A stretch of DNA of 41,725 nt from Muribaculaceae bacterium. GTDB taxonomy: Bacteria; Bacteroidota; Bacteroidia; Bacteroidales; Muribaculaceae. Below the pieces are notes generated by a model. It searched no databases. It had not been told where the DNA came from and worked only from the letters and a program-made list of their open reading frames with translations. The stretch lies in contig JAFUWD010000024.1 of assembly GCA_017483645.1 (NCBI GenBank), positions 1-41,725 of the forward strand, given 5' to 3'. The number at the start of each line of letters is the position of its first letter. Within the stretch, counting starts at the first letter, position 1. Made by a program: the position numbers and the translations under genes. This document shows, one piece after another, positions 1 to 7,144 of the stretch.

Positions 1-54
1 CTGGTCAGTGTTCTTGACTACTATGAGATTAGGCATTCTTTGAAAACAAATTAA
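1..54 (+). CDS. ltrA: Group II intron maturase/reverse transcriptase, C-terminal end (partial)
   Basis: The window opens inside an open reading frame whose last 17 codons read LVSVLDYYEIRHSLKTN and stop with TAA at 52-54. A tail of the DYYEIRHSLKTN type closes the intron-encoded protein of many Bacteroidota group II introns. The assignment is supported by the intron's ribozyme domains starting immediately after the stop codon. Most of the gene lies outside the window, so whether the protein is intact cannot be judged. Confidence 0.7.
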   Translation: MVSVLDYYEIRHSLKTN

Positions 55-139
55 ACCGCCGTATGCCGAACGGCACGTACGGTGGTGTGAGAGGAAAGGG
101 AGCGCAAGCTAAACGCTCACGCTCCCCGACCTACTCGAT
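1..139 (+). mobile_element. Group II intron, 3' end (maturase tail, domains V and VI)
   Basis: After the maturase stop codon, 55-86 folds as a domain V hairpin. A nine-base lower stem (55-63 with 78-86, one G-U pair) is separated by a two-base CG bulge (76-77) from a four-pair upper stem (64-67 with 72-75) closed by a GAAC tetraloop. A second hairpin with GGGAGCG (98-104) pairing CGCTCCC (120-126) fits domain VI. The downstream CTACTCGAT resembles intron 3' ends, so the 3' splice site is placed at about 139. The intron lies on the plus strand, and the 3' exon runs into a minus-strand comM remnant. The exact boundary is inferred. Confidence 0.75.
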
Positions 140-148
140 TTTAATAAT

Positions 149-268
149 TTGGTGCCATGTTCGCTGGCTTCGAGGTGGGCGATGGTGCGTGCCTCCATGG
201 GCAGCCTCGTTACCCCAAGCACCGAGCGTGGGAACTCCGGAAACTCACCCAAGCAGAAAAACTTGTGC
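149..268 (-). pseudogene. comM remnant, internally deleted fragment
   Basis: Read on the minus strand this segment encodes EFPEFPRSVLGVTRLPME joined directly to ARTIAHLEASE and then HGTKL. Intact ComM nearby has PEFPRSVLEVMRQPMED, ARTIADLEASD and the end GTNL as three separate segments. At the DNA level 161-193 matches 3346-3378 at about 30 of 33 positions, and 192-247 matches 3839-3894 at about 48 of 56. About 460 bases between these blocks are missing, as is the stretch before GTNL. A stop codon in frame lies just upstream. It is a decayed second comM copy, cut off by the 3' end of the neighbouring ATPase gene on one side and the group II intron on the other. Confidence 0.8.
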
Positions 269-285
269 TATAGCAATTGATAATT

Positions 286-1734
286 CTATTTGAACAGATC
301 GTCAAGGCCAATGACTTTAACACCGAGGTGCTCTGAATAACTGTTGCGCTGCAGCCCAGCTGATGTGATGAAGGTGGGTATCAGTCCACCGCGATGATTA
401 GTGCTCTGTTTAAACCGCATCATTCGATTCATGAATTTATCGAATTCCTCCTTATCAATGGCATAGGGCAGTTCACTGTATTTTGCCTCGCATATATTGG
501 TCATCCGGTCAGCACGGTCAATGACGATGTCGATTTGGGCGTTGCCCTTGTTTCTGTTTTGACCTTCAACATCGGTAGCTCTCCAGGAGTAGAATGTGGT
601 GCTGATGCCATCGATACCCAGTGCATGCTTGATTTGACGGATGTGTGTCATGCACACTTTCTCAAAAGAGAGGCCTCTCCAGGTGGATATTTTGGGTGTG
701 TGCAGGTTCTTGGTCCAGTATTGGTTGTCATTGTTGACTCCCTGCATGAATTGCAAATAGAACAATGAGAAGAAGTCCACCAGTTGATACAGTCCATTGC
801 GGGCAGATAGCTTCTTTTCCTTTACAGGATAAAAACGCACCAGGTCACAGTCCACAAGATTTCGCAACATTTTGGTCAACCGCCCATTGGCGTCGATGTC
901 AAGAGATTGTGCAATCTCAGTTCGTGTAAGCCCTTTTTTCTTGTTGAAGAGTTTTCTGATGATAGCGATATAAGGCTCTATGGTAGAGAATAAAGTCCTG
1001 TATAGCCGGTCAAACTCGCGGTACATTTCCCCATCAGGATCAAAATATAACTTGTCGATGTTCTGGGCAAGACTCAAGTCGGTATCCAGCAGACTAAGGT
1101 AATAGGGTATTCCTCCCATGACCATATAGGCTTGCAGCACCATGTCTCGGTCCCAATGGAACCCACGGTAGGCCAGATATTCTTCTTCTTCTCGCAAAGT
1201 AAACTCTTTCAAGTGAATCTCGTGGGTAATGCGGTTGTGCAGGCCTCCATGAGCATCAATGACATTTTCCATCATCCATGATGTTGCCGAACCGCAAACA
1301 ATCAGCATCATCTGTGGTTGTAACGAGGCCCAACTGTTCCAGAAGTGTCCCAATGCTTCAACAAAGCCTGACTTGCGAGTATCCAAGCAAGGCAATTCAT
1401 CGATGAACACGATACATGGACTGTCTTTCTTGAGGTGGTTAGTAAGGAAATGGCGCAGCAACCTAAAAGCCTCCTGCCAATTATCGGGTATCGCGATAGG
1501 ATTGCCATATAAGTCCATCGCATCCACGAATGCCTGCAACTGGGCACCCTTCTTGCCCCCGATGATGCCTGTCATAGAGAATGCAAAGCGTCCTTTGAAC
1601 ACATGATTCACCAGATAGGTTTTGCCAACGCGCCGCCGCCCATAAATGGCCACAAATTCAGCCTGGTCGCTTTGGACATACTTGTTCAAGCGTCCAATCT
1701 CTTCCTGTCGGCCAATAATTATCTGCTCCATCAT
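286..1734 (-). CDS. AAA ATPase with C-terminal DUF234-type domain
   Basis: This 482-residue protein has the layout of the archaeal-type ATPase family found widely in Bacteroidota. A P-loop G-R-R-R-V-G-K-T lies at residues 32-39 and a Walker B VFIDE at 109-113. A winged-helix-like stretch (KKKGLTRTEIAQSLDI, about residue 266) follows, then a C-terminal domain containing QIDIVID and ICEAKYS (about 400-420). That D...ExK spacing recalls the PD-(D/E)XK nuclease fold. The physiological role of the family is unknown. The gene stands alone, bounded on both sides by comM debris, and a TATCTTTG box lies 26 bases upstream of the start. The start could also be the second Met, three bases in. The P-loop is intact, unlike that of the next ATPase. 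Confidence 0.8.
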   Translation of the reverse strand: MMEQIIIGRQEEIGRLNKYVQSDQAEFVAIYGRRRVGKTYLVNHVFKGRFAFSMTGIIGGKKGAQLQAFVDAMDLYGNPIAIPDNWQEAFRLLRHFLTNHLKKDSPCIVFIDELPCLDTRKSGFVEALGHFWNSWASLQPQMMLIVCGSATSWMMENVIDAHGGLHNRITHEIHLKEFTLREEEEYLAYRGFHWDRDMVLQAYMVMGGIPYYLSLLDTDLSLAQNIDKLYFDPDGEMYREFDRLYRTLFSTIEPYIAIIRKLFNKKKGLTRTEIAQSLDIDANGRLTKMLRNLVDCDLVRFYPVKEKKLSARNGLYQLVDFFSLFYLQFMQGVNNDNQYWTKNLHTPKISTWRGLSFEKVCMTHIRQIKHALGIDGISTTFYSWRATDVEGQNRNKGNAQIDIVIDRADRMTNICEAKYSELPYAIDKEEFDKFMNRMMRFKQSTNHRGGLIPTFITSAGLQRNSYSEHLGVKVIGLDDLFK

Positions 1735-1759
1735 CTCTAAAAGTTTATCATTCAGGATG

Positions 1760-1767
1760 CAAAGATA
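1760..1767 (-). promoter_or_regulatory. Promoter -7 box of the DUF234 ATPase gene
   Basis: Read on the minus strand this is TATCTTTG, an exact match to the Bacteroidota TAnnTTTG box, 26 bases before the ATG. No clean TTTG is seen 19-21 bases upstream; the position is taken by the first GTGCTAAAAGTG repeat, so transcription may depend on a factor bound there (inference). Confidence 0.55.
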
Positions 1768-1786
1768 AAGAAATTATTTGATTCGA

Positions 1787-1873
1787 GTGCTAAAAGTGTA
1801 GAAAATTACACTGATTTAGCACTTTTATCATGATTTCTGTGCTAAAAGTGCGAGAAATCATATTGGTTTAGCA
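1787..1873. repeat. Two 35-bp direct repeats with GTGCTAAAAGTG cores
   Basis: Copies at 1787-1821 and 1839-1873, with a 52-base period, agree at about 27 of 35 positions. Both start with GTGCTAAAAGTG and end with TTTAGCA. The TTTAGCAC at 1815-1822 and the GTGCTAAA at 1839-1846 also form an inverted repeat. The block sits directly upstream of the -7 box of the DUF234 ATPase gene, so an operator array is plausible. Confidence 0.6.
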
Positions 1874-1887
1874 ATCAAAACATAGTG

Positions 1888-2029
1888 CATGCGCTGGTAC
1901 TCGTTGCAAATACACGCCTTGGCCTGGTGTCCATAGTAGCCGAAGGGCAAAAAGTCAGGAATACACAAAATGATTCAGAGAAATTACACTTTTCCAATGA
2001 AAAATCGACGATGGTGCGGGCGACTTTAG
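1888..2029 (-). pseudogene. comM remnants, two shuffled fragments
   Basis: On the minus strand 1888-1957 encodes PFGYYGHQAKACICNEYQR, clearly related to CPCGYYGHPKKHCVCTEHQR of intact ComM (C354-R371), although its first two cysteines are lost. At 2005-2029 a second piece matches the ComM stretch LKVARTIAD (DNA around 3361-3388) with one base deleted. In intact ComM the second piece follows the first; here the order along the strand is reversed, so this is rearranged debris rather than a simple truncation. The stop codon of the neighbouring DUF4143 gene (2026-2028) lies inside the second piece. Confidence 0.75.
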
Positions 2030-3165
2030 ACTATGGCACCTTGCCACAGGTCTCGAAGGAATTCTGTGGCCGGGATGACGTCTACACCATTCATCTTGCG
2101 GCGGTACTTGTCAAGTGACACGATAATCAGGCGGGCATCAGGGAAATCCTCGCTGAACGCCTTCAGGCCATGCGTGTGACGAGACTTGGCTTCATCAGTT
2201 GCTTTGATTTCGATAGCCACTCGACCCTCACCGATGATGGCATCAACCTCATATCCTCCTGATGTGCGCCAATAAGTGAGGCGTTCATCAATGTGGTTAT
2301 AGCCCAAATAGGCTATGATTTCTTGGATGATGAAATGCTCGAATGCGTGCCCAAAGTCATCGCTACCTGGACGTAGTGAGTTGCGGTGAGTGAGATAATT
2401 AGCAAGCCCCACATCAAACAAATAGAACTTGGGGGCTGCAATCGCCCGGCGTTTACGGGATGACGTGAAACCGGGAATGAGGTAACCCAACAAAGTGTCT
2501 TCAAGAATGGTAAAATATTCTTTCACCGTTCGGTAATCAATGCCACAGTCTTGGGCAATATTCTTATAGACCAACATTTCGCCGTCACACTGGGCCGCCA
2601 CCTCCATGAACCGCGAGAATGACTGGAGGTTGCGCGTCAGGGCTTCCTGGCGTATTTCTTCGTTCAGATAAATGCCGACGTAACCACGCAGACGTTCTTT
2701 AGGATTATCCACCATGTAATGGCGCGGAATCATGCCATTGTTCACGGCGCGAATGAGATCAAAATCGGGAATCTCGGCACTAACAAGAGGAAACATCTGC
2801 TCACGAGTAGCCCGACCTCCCAATAAGTTTGTGCCCAACCTTTTCAATTTCCTGGCACTTGACCCGCTCAAGATGAATCGAATGTTTTTTCTCTGTATCA
2901 GCGAGTGCACCTCGTCGAGTAATTGTGGCAGTTTCTGGATTTCATCAATGATGACAGTATCATTCTCGCCGAAGTCCTCCAATTCCTCAGATAAAATCTC
3001 CGGGCGACGCAACAGCCTCTCAAACTCCGATGGCCGAAGCAAGTCATAAGTGCGACAAGCAGGGTACTTTGCATTCAGCCATGTGGTCTTCCACACCTGA
3101 CGTGCACCCCACAAGAACACACTGTCGTTATACTCGTTATCAACGTTAATAATCCTGATATACAT
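2026..3165 (-). CDS. AAA ATPase (AAA_14) with DUF4143 domain, altered P-loop
   Basis: A 379-residue protein of the AAA_14 plus DUF4143 family, common in gut Bacteroidota and of unknown function. The P-loop at residues 20-27 reads G-A-R-Q-V-W-K-T, where the family normally has GPRQVGKT: a TGG codon replaces the invariant glycine (GGN) just before the lysine. Walker B VIIDE (71-75) is normal. Near the C terminus Y-E-V-D-A-I-I (305-311) and V-A-I-E-I-K-A (316-322) give the D...ExK pattern of PD-(D/E)XK nuclease-like domains. The reading frame is full length with a good promoter, so the gene is expressed or recently was, but ATP binding may be impaired. Its last codons run into comM debris. Confidence 0.8.
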   Translation of the reverse strand: MYIRIINVDNEYNDSVFLWGARQVWKTTWLNAKYPACRTYDLLRPSEFERLLRRPEILSEELEDFGENDTVIIDEIQKLPQLLDEVHSLIQRKNIRFILSGSSARKLKRLGTNLLGGRATREQMFPLVSAEIPDFDLIRAVNNGMIPRHYMVDNPKERLRGYVGIYLNEEIRQEALTRNLQSFSRFMEVAAQCDGEMLVYKNIAQDCGIDYRTVKEYFTILEDTLLGYLIPGFTSSRKRRAIAAPKFYLFDVGLANYLTHRNSLRPGSDDFGHAFEHFIIQEIIAYLGYNHIDERLTYWRTSGGYEVDAIIGEGRVAIEIKATDEAKSRHTHGLKAFSEDFPDARLIIVSLDKYRRKMNGVDVIPATEFLRDLWQGAIV

Positions 3166-3183
3166 ACACCTTATTGTGGTTTT

Positions 3184-3207
3184 ATCTTAATATTTCAACA
3201 TTAAGAT
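3184..3207. repeat. Inverted repeat in the leader of the DUF4143 gene
   Basis: ATCTTAAT (3184-3191) and ATTAAGAT (3200-3207) form a perfect eight-base inverted repeat with an eight-base spacer, between the promoter and the ATG. It could be an operator or a leader hairpin. Confidence 0.45.
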
Positions 3208-3211
3208 GTTG

Positions 3212-3242
3212 CAAAATTAGATAATAATTACCGAATAACAAA
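3212..3242 (-). promoter_or_regulatory. Promoter of the DUF4143 ATPase gene
   Basis: On the minus strand TTTG (3239-3242), then a 19-base spacer, then TAATTTTG (3212-3219). This matches the Bacteroidota housekeeping promoter at both boxes and spacing, and predicts a short leader of about 40 bases. Confidence 0.7.
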
Positions 3243-3263
3243 ATCTATCACATGTTTTTTCAG

Positions 3264-4811
3264 TTATAGATTGGTGCCGAGGTAGGTGGGGCGGTCGAGG
3301 GTGCGGTAGGCGATGGCTTCCATGATGTGGTGCTGCATGACGCGGTCGCTGGCCTCGAGGTCGGCGATGGTGCGGGCCACCTTGAGGATGCGGTCGTAGG
3401 CCCGAGCGCTCATGTTCATGCGTTCCATGGCGTCGTGGAGGCGTTTCAGGCCGGCCTCGTCGGGTTCGGCATAGCGGTGTAACAGCGCGGGTGTCATCTG
3501 CGCGTTGCAGTAGACGCCCTTGATGCCTTGGAATCGGCGGGCCTGGATATCGCGTGCGGCGATGACCCTGCGGCGGATGGCCTCGCTGGGCTCGCCGGGT
3601 GTCTGTGCCGATATTTGCTCAAACTCCACAGGTTGCACATCCACATGGAGGTCGATGCGGTCGAGCAACGGTCCGGAGATTTTGTTCATGTACTGGCTCC
3701 GCTGGTGCTCGGTGCACACGCAGTGTTTCTTGGGGTGCCCGTAGTAACCGCAGGGGCAGGGGTTCATGGATGCCACAAGCATGAACGACGCCGGATATTC
3801 GGTGGCGTACTTCGCGCGGCTGATGCTGATGGTTCGGTCCTCCATGGGCTGCCGCATCACCTCAAGCACCGAGCGCGGGAATTCCGGCAACTCATCAAGG
3901 AAGAGCACTCCGTTGTGTGCCAGACTGATTTCGCCAGGCGTGGGATAGGTGCCGCCCCCCACCAAAGCTACGCTCGAAATGGTGTGATGCGGTGAACGGA
4001 AGGGCCTCACGGTCATCAGCGTGGTGCCCATGGGCAGCTTGCCTGCCACAGAGTGGATTTTGGTGGTTTCGAGGGCTTCTTGCAGTGTGAGTGGCGGCAA
4101 GATGGACGGCAGGCGTTTGGCCATCATTGATTTGCCGCTTCCGGGGCTTCCCACCAGCAGGATGTTGTGTCCTCCGGCACATGCCACCTCCAGTGCGCGT
4201 TTCACATTTTCCTGCCCCTTGACATCGGCAAAGTCGTAGGTGAACACTCCTTGCGCCCTGGCAAATTCTGCGCGGGTGTCGACCACGGTGGGTTCGAGCT
4301 CAGCCTCGCCGTTGAGAAACGCGATGACCTGCTGGAGCGAGTCGACACCGTAGATGTTCAGATTGTTGACCACCGCGGCTTCCAAGGCATTTCGTCGAGG
4401 CACTATGAATCCGTCGAGCTGCAGCTCGCGTGCCAAGATAGCCATGGGCAGGGCTCCCTTGATGGGCCTGACAGAGCCGTCGAGCGACAGTTCACCCATA
4501 ATCATGTAGCGTTGCAACTTGTCGGCATTGATTTTCTCATCGGCGGCAAGGATGCCGATGGCCAAAGGCAGGTCGTAGGCCGACCCTTCCTTTTTGATGT
4601 CGGCCGGCGACATGTTGATGACCGTCTGTTTGTTGGGAAATCCCATCCCACTCTGGTCGATGGCGCATCGCACACGCTCAGCGCTCTCTTTGACAGCCGT
4701 GTCGGGCAGGCCGACGAGGATGAAGCCCGTCCCCCAATCGACCGAGACTTCAATCTCGACCTTGATGGCATCGATGCCTTGAACTGCGGCTCCGAAAGTG
4801 CGTACGAGCAT
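3264..4811 (-). CDS. comM: YifB/ComM-family Mg-chelatase-like AAA ATPase
   Basis: At 515 residues this is a full-length ComM/YifB protein. In naturally transformable bacteria ComM is a hexameric helicase that promotes branch migration during integration of incoming DNA. Visible features are the N-terminal ChlI-like domain (residues about 20-140), Walker A GSPGSGKS (221-228), Walker B LFLDE (303-307), the cysteine-rich insert C-P-C-G...C-V-C (C352, C354, C364, C366), and the C-terminal ARTIADLEASD motif. It is the last gene of a minus-strand operon, 11 bases after ribH. Fragments of a second copy lie at 149-268 and 1888-2029. No intrinsic terminator is obvious after the stop codon. Confidence 0.93.
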   Translation of the reverse strand: MLVRTFGAAVQGIDAIKVEIEVSVDWGTGFILVGLPDTAVKESAERVRCAIDQSGMGFPNKQTVINMSPADIKKEGSAYDLPLAIGILAADEKINADKLQRYMIMGELSLDGSVRPIKGALPMAILARELQLDGFIVPRRNALEAAVVNNLNIYGVDSLQQVIAFLNGEAELEPTVVDTRAEFARAQGVFTYDFADVKGQENVKRALEVACAGGHNILLVGSPGSGKSMMAKRLPSILPPLTLQEALETTKIHSVAGKLPMGTTLMTVRPFRSPHHTISSVALVGGGTYPTPGEISLAHNGVLFLDELPEFPRSVLEVMRQPMEDRTISISRAKYATEYPASFMLVASMNPCPCGYYGHPKKHCVCTEHQRSQYMNKISGPLLDRIDLHVDVQPVEFEQISAQTPGEPSEAIRRRVIAARDIQARRFQGIKGVYCNAQMTPALLHRYAEPDEAGLKRLHDAMERMNMSARAYDRILKVARTIADLEASDRVMQHHIMEAIAYRTLDRPTYLGTNL

Positions 4812-4822
4812 AGTGGTGAGTG

Positions 4823-5323
4823 TCAGGATTGTGCAAAGTTATGTTTGAACGCCGCCATTTTGATGGCAGCTTCGGCGGCTTCGGTGCCTTTGTTGCAAAG
4901 TGCTCCGCCCGCCCTGTCGAGAGCTTGCTGCTCGTTGTCGGTGGTGAGGACGCAGAAAATCACGGGCACATCACCTGTGGCGTTGAGCATGGCGCACCCG
5001 TTTGTGGCATGCTTGCAAACGTAGTCGAAGTGCGGTGTTCCGCCGCGAATCACGCAGCCAATCATGATGATGGCGTCAAACAGCCCGCTGCGAGCCATCT
5101 GTGCCGCGCCGTAGGTGAGTTCGACGGTGCCGGGCACATGAGCCACGGTGGCCGCATCATCGGGGTAGCCGTTGTCTTTGAGACATTGGCGCACTCCGTC
5201 CAGCAGCGCTTCAGTTATTTGGGCGTTCCACTCGGCCACCACGACACCCACCTTCAGTCCATCGACCACGGGCAATGCGGCGGCTTGGTGGGGTGTTTCA
5301 TTTATTTTCAGTTCGGTCGACAT
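4823..5323 (-). CDS. ribH: 6,7-dimethyl-8-ribityllumazine synthase
   Basis: The 166-residue protein matches lumazine synthase, which condenses 5-amino-6-ribitylamino-uracil with 3,4-dihydroxybutanone phosphate in the penultimate step of riboflavin synthesis. Recognisable motifs are VVAEWNAQITEALLDG near residue 30, the substrate loop GTVELTYGAAQMARSG (about 65-80) and GCVIRGGTPHFDYVC (about 89-103) with the conserved catalytic His. Length is normal. It lies 33 bases after the TPR-phosphodiesterase gene and 11 before comM, inside an operon with no other riboflavin gene. Confidence 0.93.
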   Translation of the reverse strand: MSTELKINETPHQAAALPVVDGLKVGVVVAEWNAQITEALLDGVRQCLKDNGYPDDAATVAHVPGTVELTYGAAQMARSGLFDAIIMIGCVIRGGTPHFDYVCKHATNGCAMLNATGDVPVIFCVLTTDNEQQALDRAGGALCNKGTEAAEAAIKMAAFKHNFAQS

Positions 5324-5356
5324 AACAAACGAAATATTAGGGGAAACAGATTGGGC

Positions 5357-7144
5357 TTATTTCAGTTCTTTAGGGAAGATTGCATTGGTGGTGACGAAAT
5401 CCACGCCCCAGTCTTGCAACTGTTTGAACACGTCGGGGTTATCGACGGTCCACACATTCACTTTCAGTCCGGCTTTATGGAGCCGCTGCACGGCATCTTG
5501 CGTGAGCATGGAGTGCAGCACGTCGAGGTCAATGTGCCGCTTGATGCACCAGTCTACCCACTCGTTGATGTCGCCGTCACCGGCCAACACTTGCACTTGC
5601 ACTTGCGGGTAGTTCTTGTGTATGTGTTCAATCACAGCGCTCATGAACGAGATAATCACCACCCGGTCAAGGCAGTTTTTCTGTTTCAGCAGGTTGATGA
5701 GCGCCGGCACACCGTCGAAAGTGTTGTTGTTGGGGTTTTTGGTGCTGCTGTGGATGTTGGTTGACCACTTGATTTCGACCACGGGCACCACATTTTGCTC
5801 GGTGCATACGTCGAGGTAGTCGGCCAAAGTCATCAGATGTCCGGCATAGGTGATGCCGCGCCGCGTTTGCGTGAGCGGGATGTTGATGGCCTGCATGGTG
5901 GTGAGTTGCGCCAGGTCGGTCTCGTTGCCACCCACGCGCTTGGTGTTGCTGTCGTGGCAGATGATAAACGTGCCGTCGGCTGTGGTGTGGATGTCACATT
6001 CCAGTCCCCAGGCTCCTGCCTGTGCGCCATTGATGAAAGCGGCGCGCGTGTTCTCTACTCCCCACACCGAACCCCGGTGCCCCACGATGAGTTGTGCTTG
6101 TGCCGAAAACGTGGCGCAAAGCACCACAACGATTGTGAAAATGCTTTTGAGAAGGTTCATTATCTTGAAATTTTTGTTTTTGTTGTTCAGCAGATTTTGG
6201 ATTTCTTTTTGTTCGGCCGTGGCATTGAGCCGCCGCGCCAGTGGCAGCAGCGACGTGAGCAGTTGCTCGGCGGCTGCCCGGCGGTTGATGAGCCGCATCA
6301 GCGCCTTGGCCAACCCGATGGAGATGGTGAGCTCGCGGTGTCCCATGTCGCCGCTGAGTTTTTTCTGATATCGCAAAGCTTTGGTGTAGTATTTGACGGC
6401 ATTGCGGCTGTTGCCCACCTCGAGCATGATGTCGCCCTCTTTTTTAAGTGTGTCGACCAGTGCTGTGAGTGCTTGTCGCGAGGCGTTTTCGTCGTTGCTG
6501 GTGAGCTGTGAGGTGTAGAGAGCCGTTGCTGATTGATAGTGGGCCAGCACATTCATTTGCTTGGTGCGCGACGTGATGATTTGTGTCGAAGCCTCTATGG
6601 CCTTGAGCAGCATGGGAGTGTATCGGGCCTCATCCTTCTTGGCCAGTCGTTCAAGCAGTTGCTGCGCCTTGGTGAGTTCTTTTGCCGCGCGGCTGTCCTC
6701 TCCGGTGTTGTGATGGACAATGGCCAGGTTGTAGAGCAGTGCCGCCAGCAATGCCAGCACATCATCGGTCTTCTTGCCGGTGATGCTGGCAAGTTGGTAC
6801 AGGGCATTCTCGGCCGAACTGAGCGCCAGCACATAGTCGCCACTGTCGATGAGCAACGTCATGTGTGCCAGCCAGAGCCAAGTCGCGTAGAGGGGCGGCG
6901 TGGAGGCGGCTATGTCGTCGTCGTTATCGTTATAAAGCAGGCCGTCGATGAGCATCGAAGCCTCAGCGTTGCGGTGGTCGCGTATCAGGTGCAGCACATA
7001 GCACATCTCAATGTCGAGCACCACGTTACTTGCCAAGCCGGCAGCCGGTGGCATCTTACCCGTCTGTTCAATCTGCGCGTGAGCGATTGTCATGTCGTTG
7101 CGCAGTCGGGGAAAAGCGGTGACTACCTGCACAGCTACATTCAT
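5357..7144 (-). CDS. TPR-like protein fused in frame to glycerophosphodiester phosphodiesterase
   Basis: One open frame of 595 residues. Residues 1-328 are helical and TPR-like (repeats such as DVLALLAALLYNLAIVHHNTGEDSRA and NSRNAVKYYTKALRYQKK). At residue 329 a Met begins a typical signal peptide (MNLLKSIFTIVVVLC...SAQAQ), followed by a GDPD catalytic domain with HRGSVWGVENT (H356) and E-C-D-I-H...CHD; such enzymes release glycerol 3-phosphate from phospholipid head groups. There is no stop between the parts, and the junction (LLNNKNKNFKI) looks like translated spacer DNA. Either a fusion with an internal membrane anchor is made, or translation also restarts at 6160. The start at 7144 was chosen because its ATGA overlaps the stop of the upstream gene; a longer frame to 7327 is spurious. 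Confidence 0.8.
   Translation of the reverse strand: MNVAVQVVTAFPRLRNDMTIAHAQIEQTGKMPPAAGLASNVVLDIEMCYVLHLIRDHRNAEASMLIDGLLYNDNDDDIAASTPPLYATWLWLAHMTLLIDSGDYVLALSSAENALYQLASITGKKTDDVLALLAALLYNLAIVHHNTGEDSRAAKELTKAQQLLERLAKKDEARYTPMLLKAIEASTQIITSRTKQMNVLAHYQSATALYTSQLTSNDENASRQALTALVDTLKKEGDIMLEVGNSRNAVKYYTKALRYQKKLSGDMGHRELTISIGLAKALMRLINRRAAAEQLLTSLLPLARRLNATAEQKEIQNLLNNKNKNFKIMNLLKSIFTIVVVLCATFSAQAQLIVGHRGSVWGVENTRAAFINGAQAGAWGLECDIHTTADGTFIICHDSNTKRVGGNETDLAQLTTMQAINIPLTQTRRGITYAGHLMTLADYLDVCTEQNVVPVVEIKWSTNIHSSTKNPNNNTFDGVPALINLLKQKNCLDRVVIISFMSAVIEHIHKNYPQVQVQVLAGDGDINEWVDWCIKRHIDLDVLHSMLTQDAVQRLHKAGLKVNVWTVDNPDVFKQLQDWGVDFVTTNAIFPKELK

Noticed and set aside
63-293. 76-codon plus-strand frame
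   Set aside because: It overlaps the intron ribozyme domains and the comM remnant and has no protein-like composition.
1787-1873. Short CRISPR array
   Set aside because: Only two imperfect copies with a 17-base gap, and no cas genes nearby.
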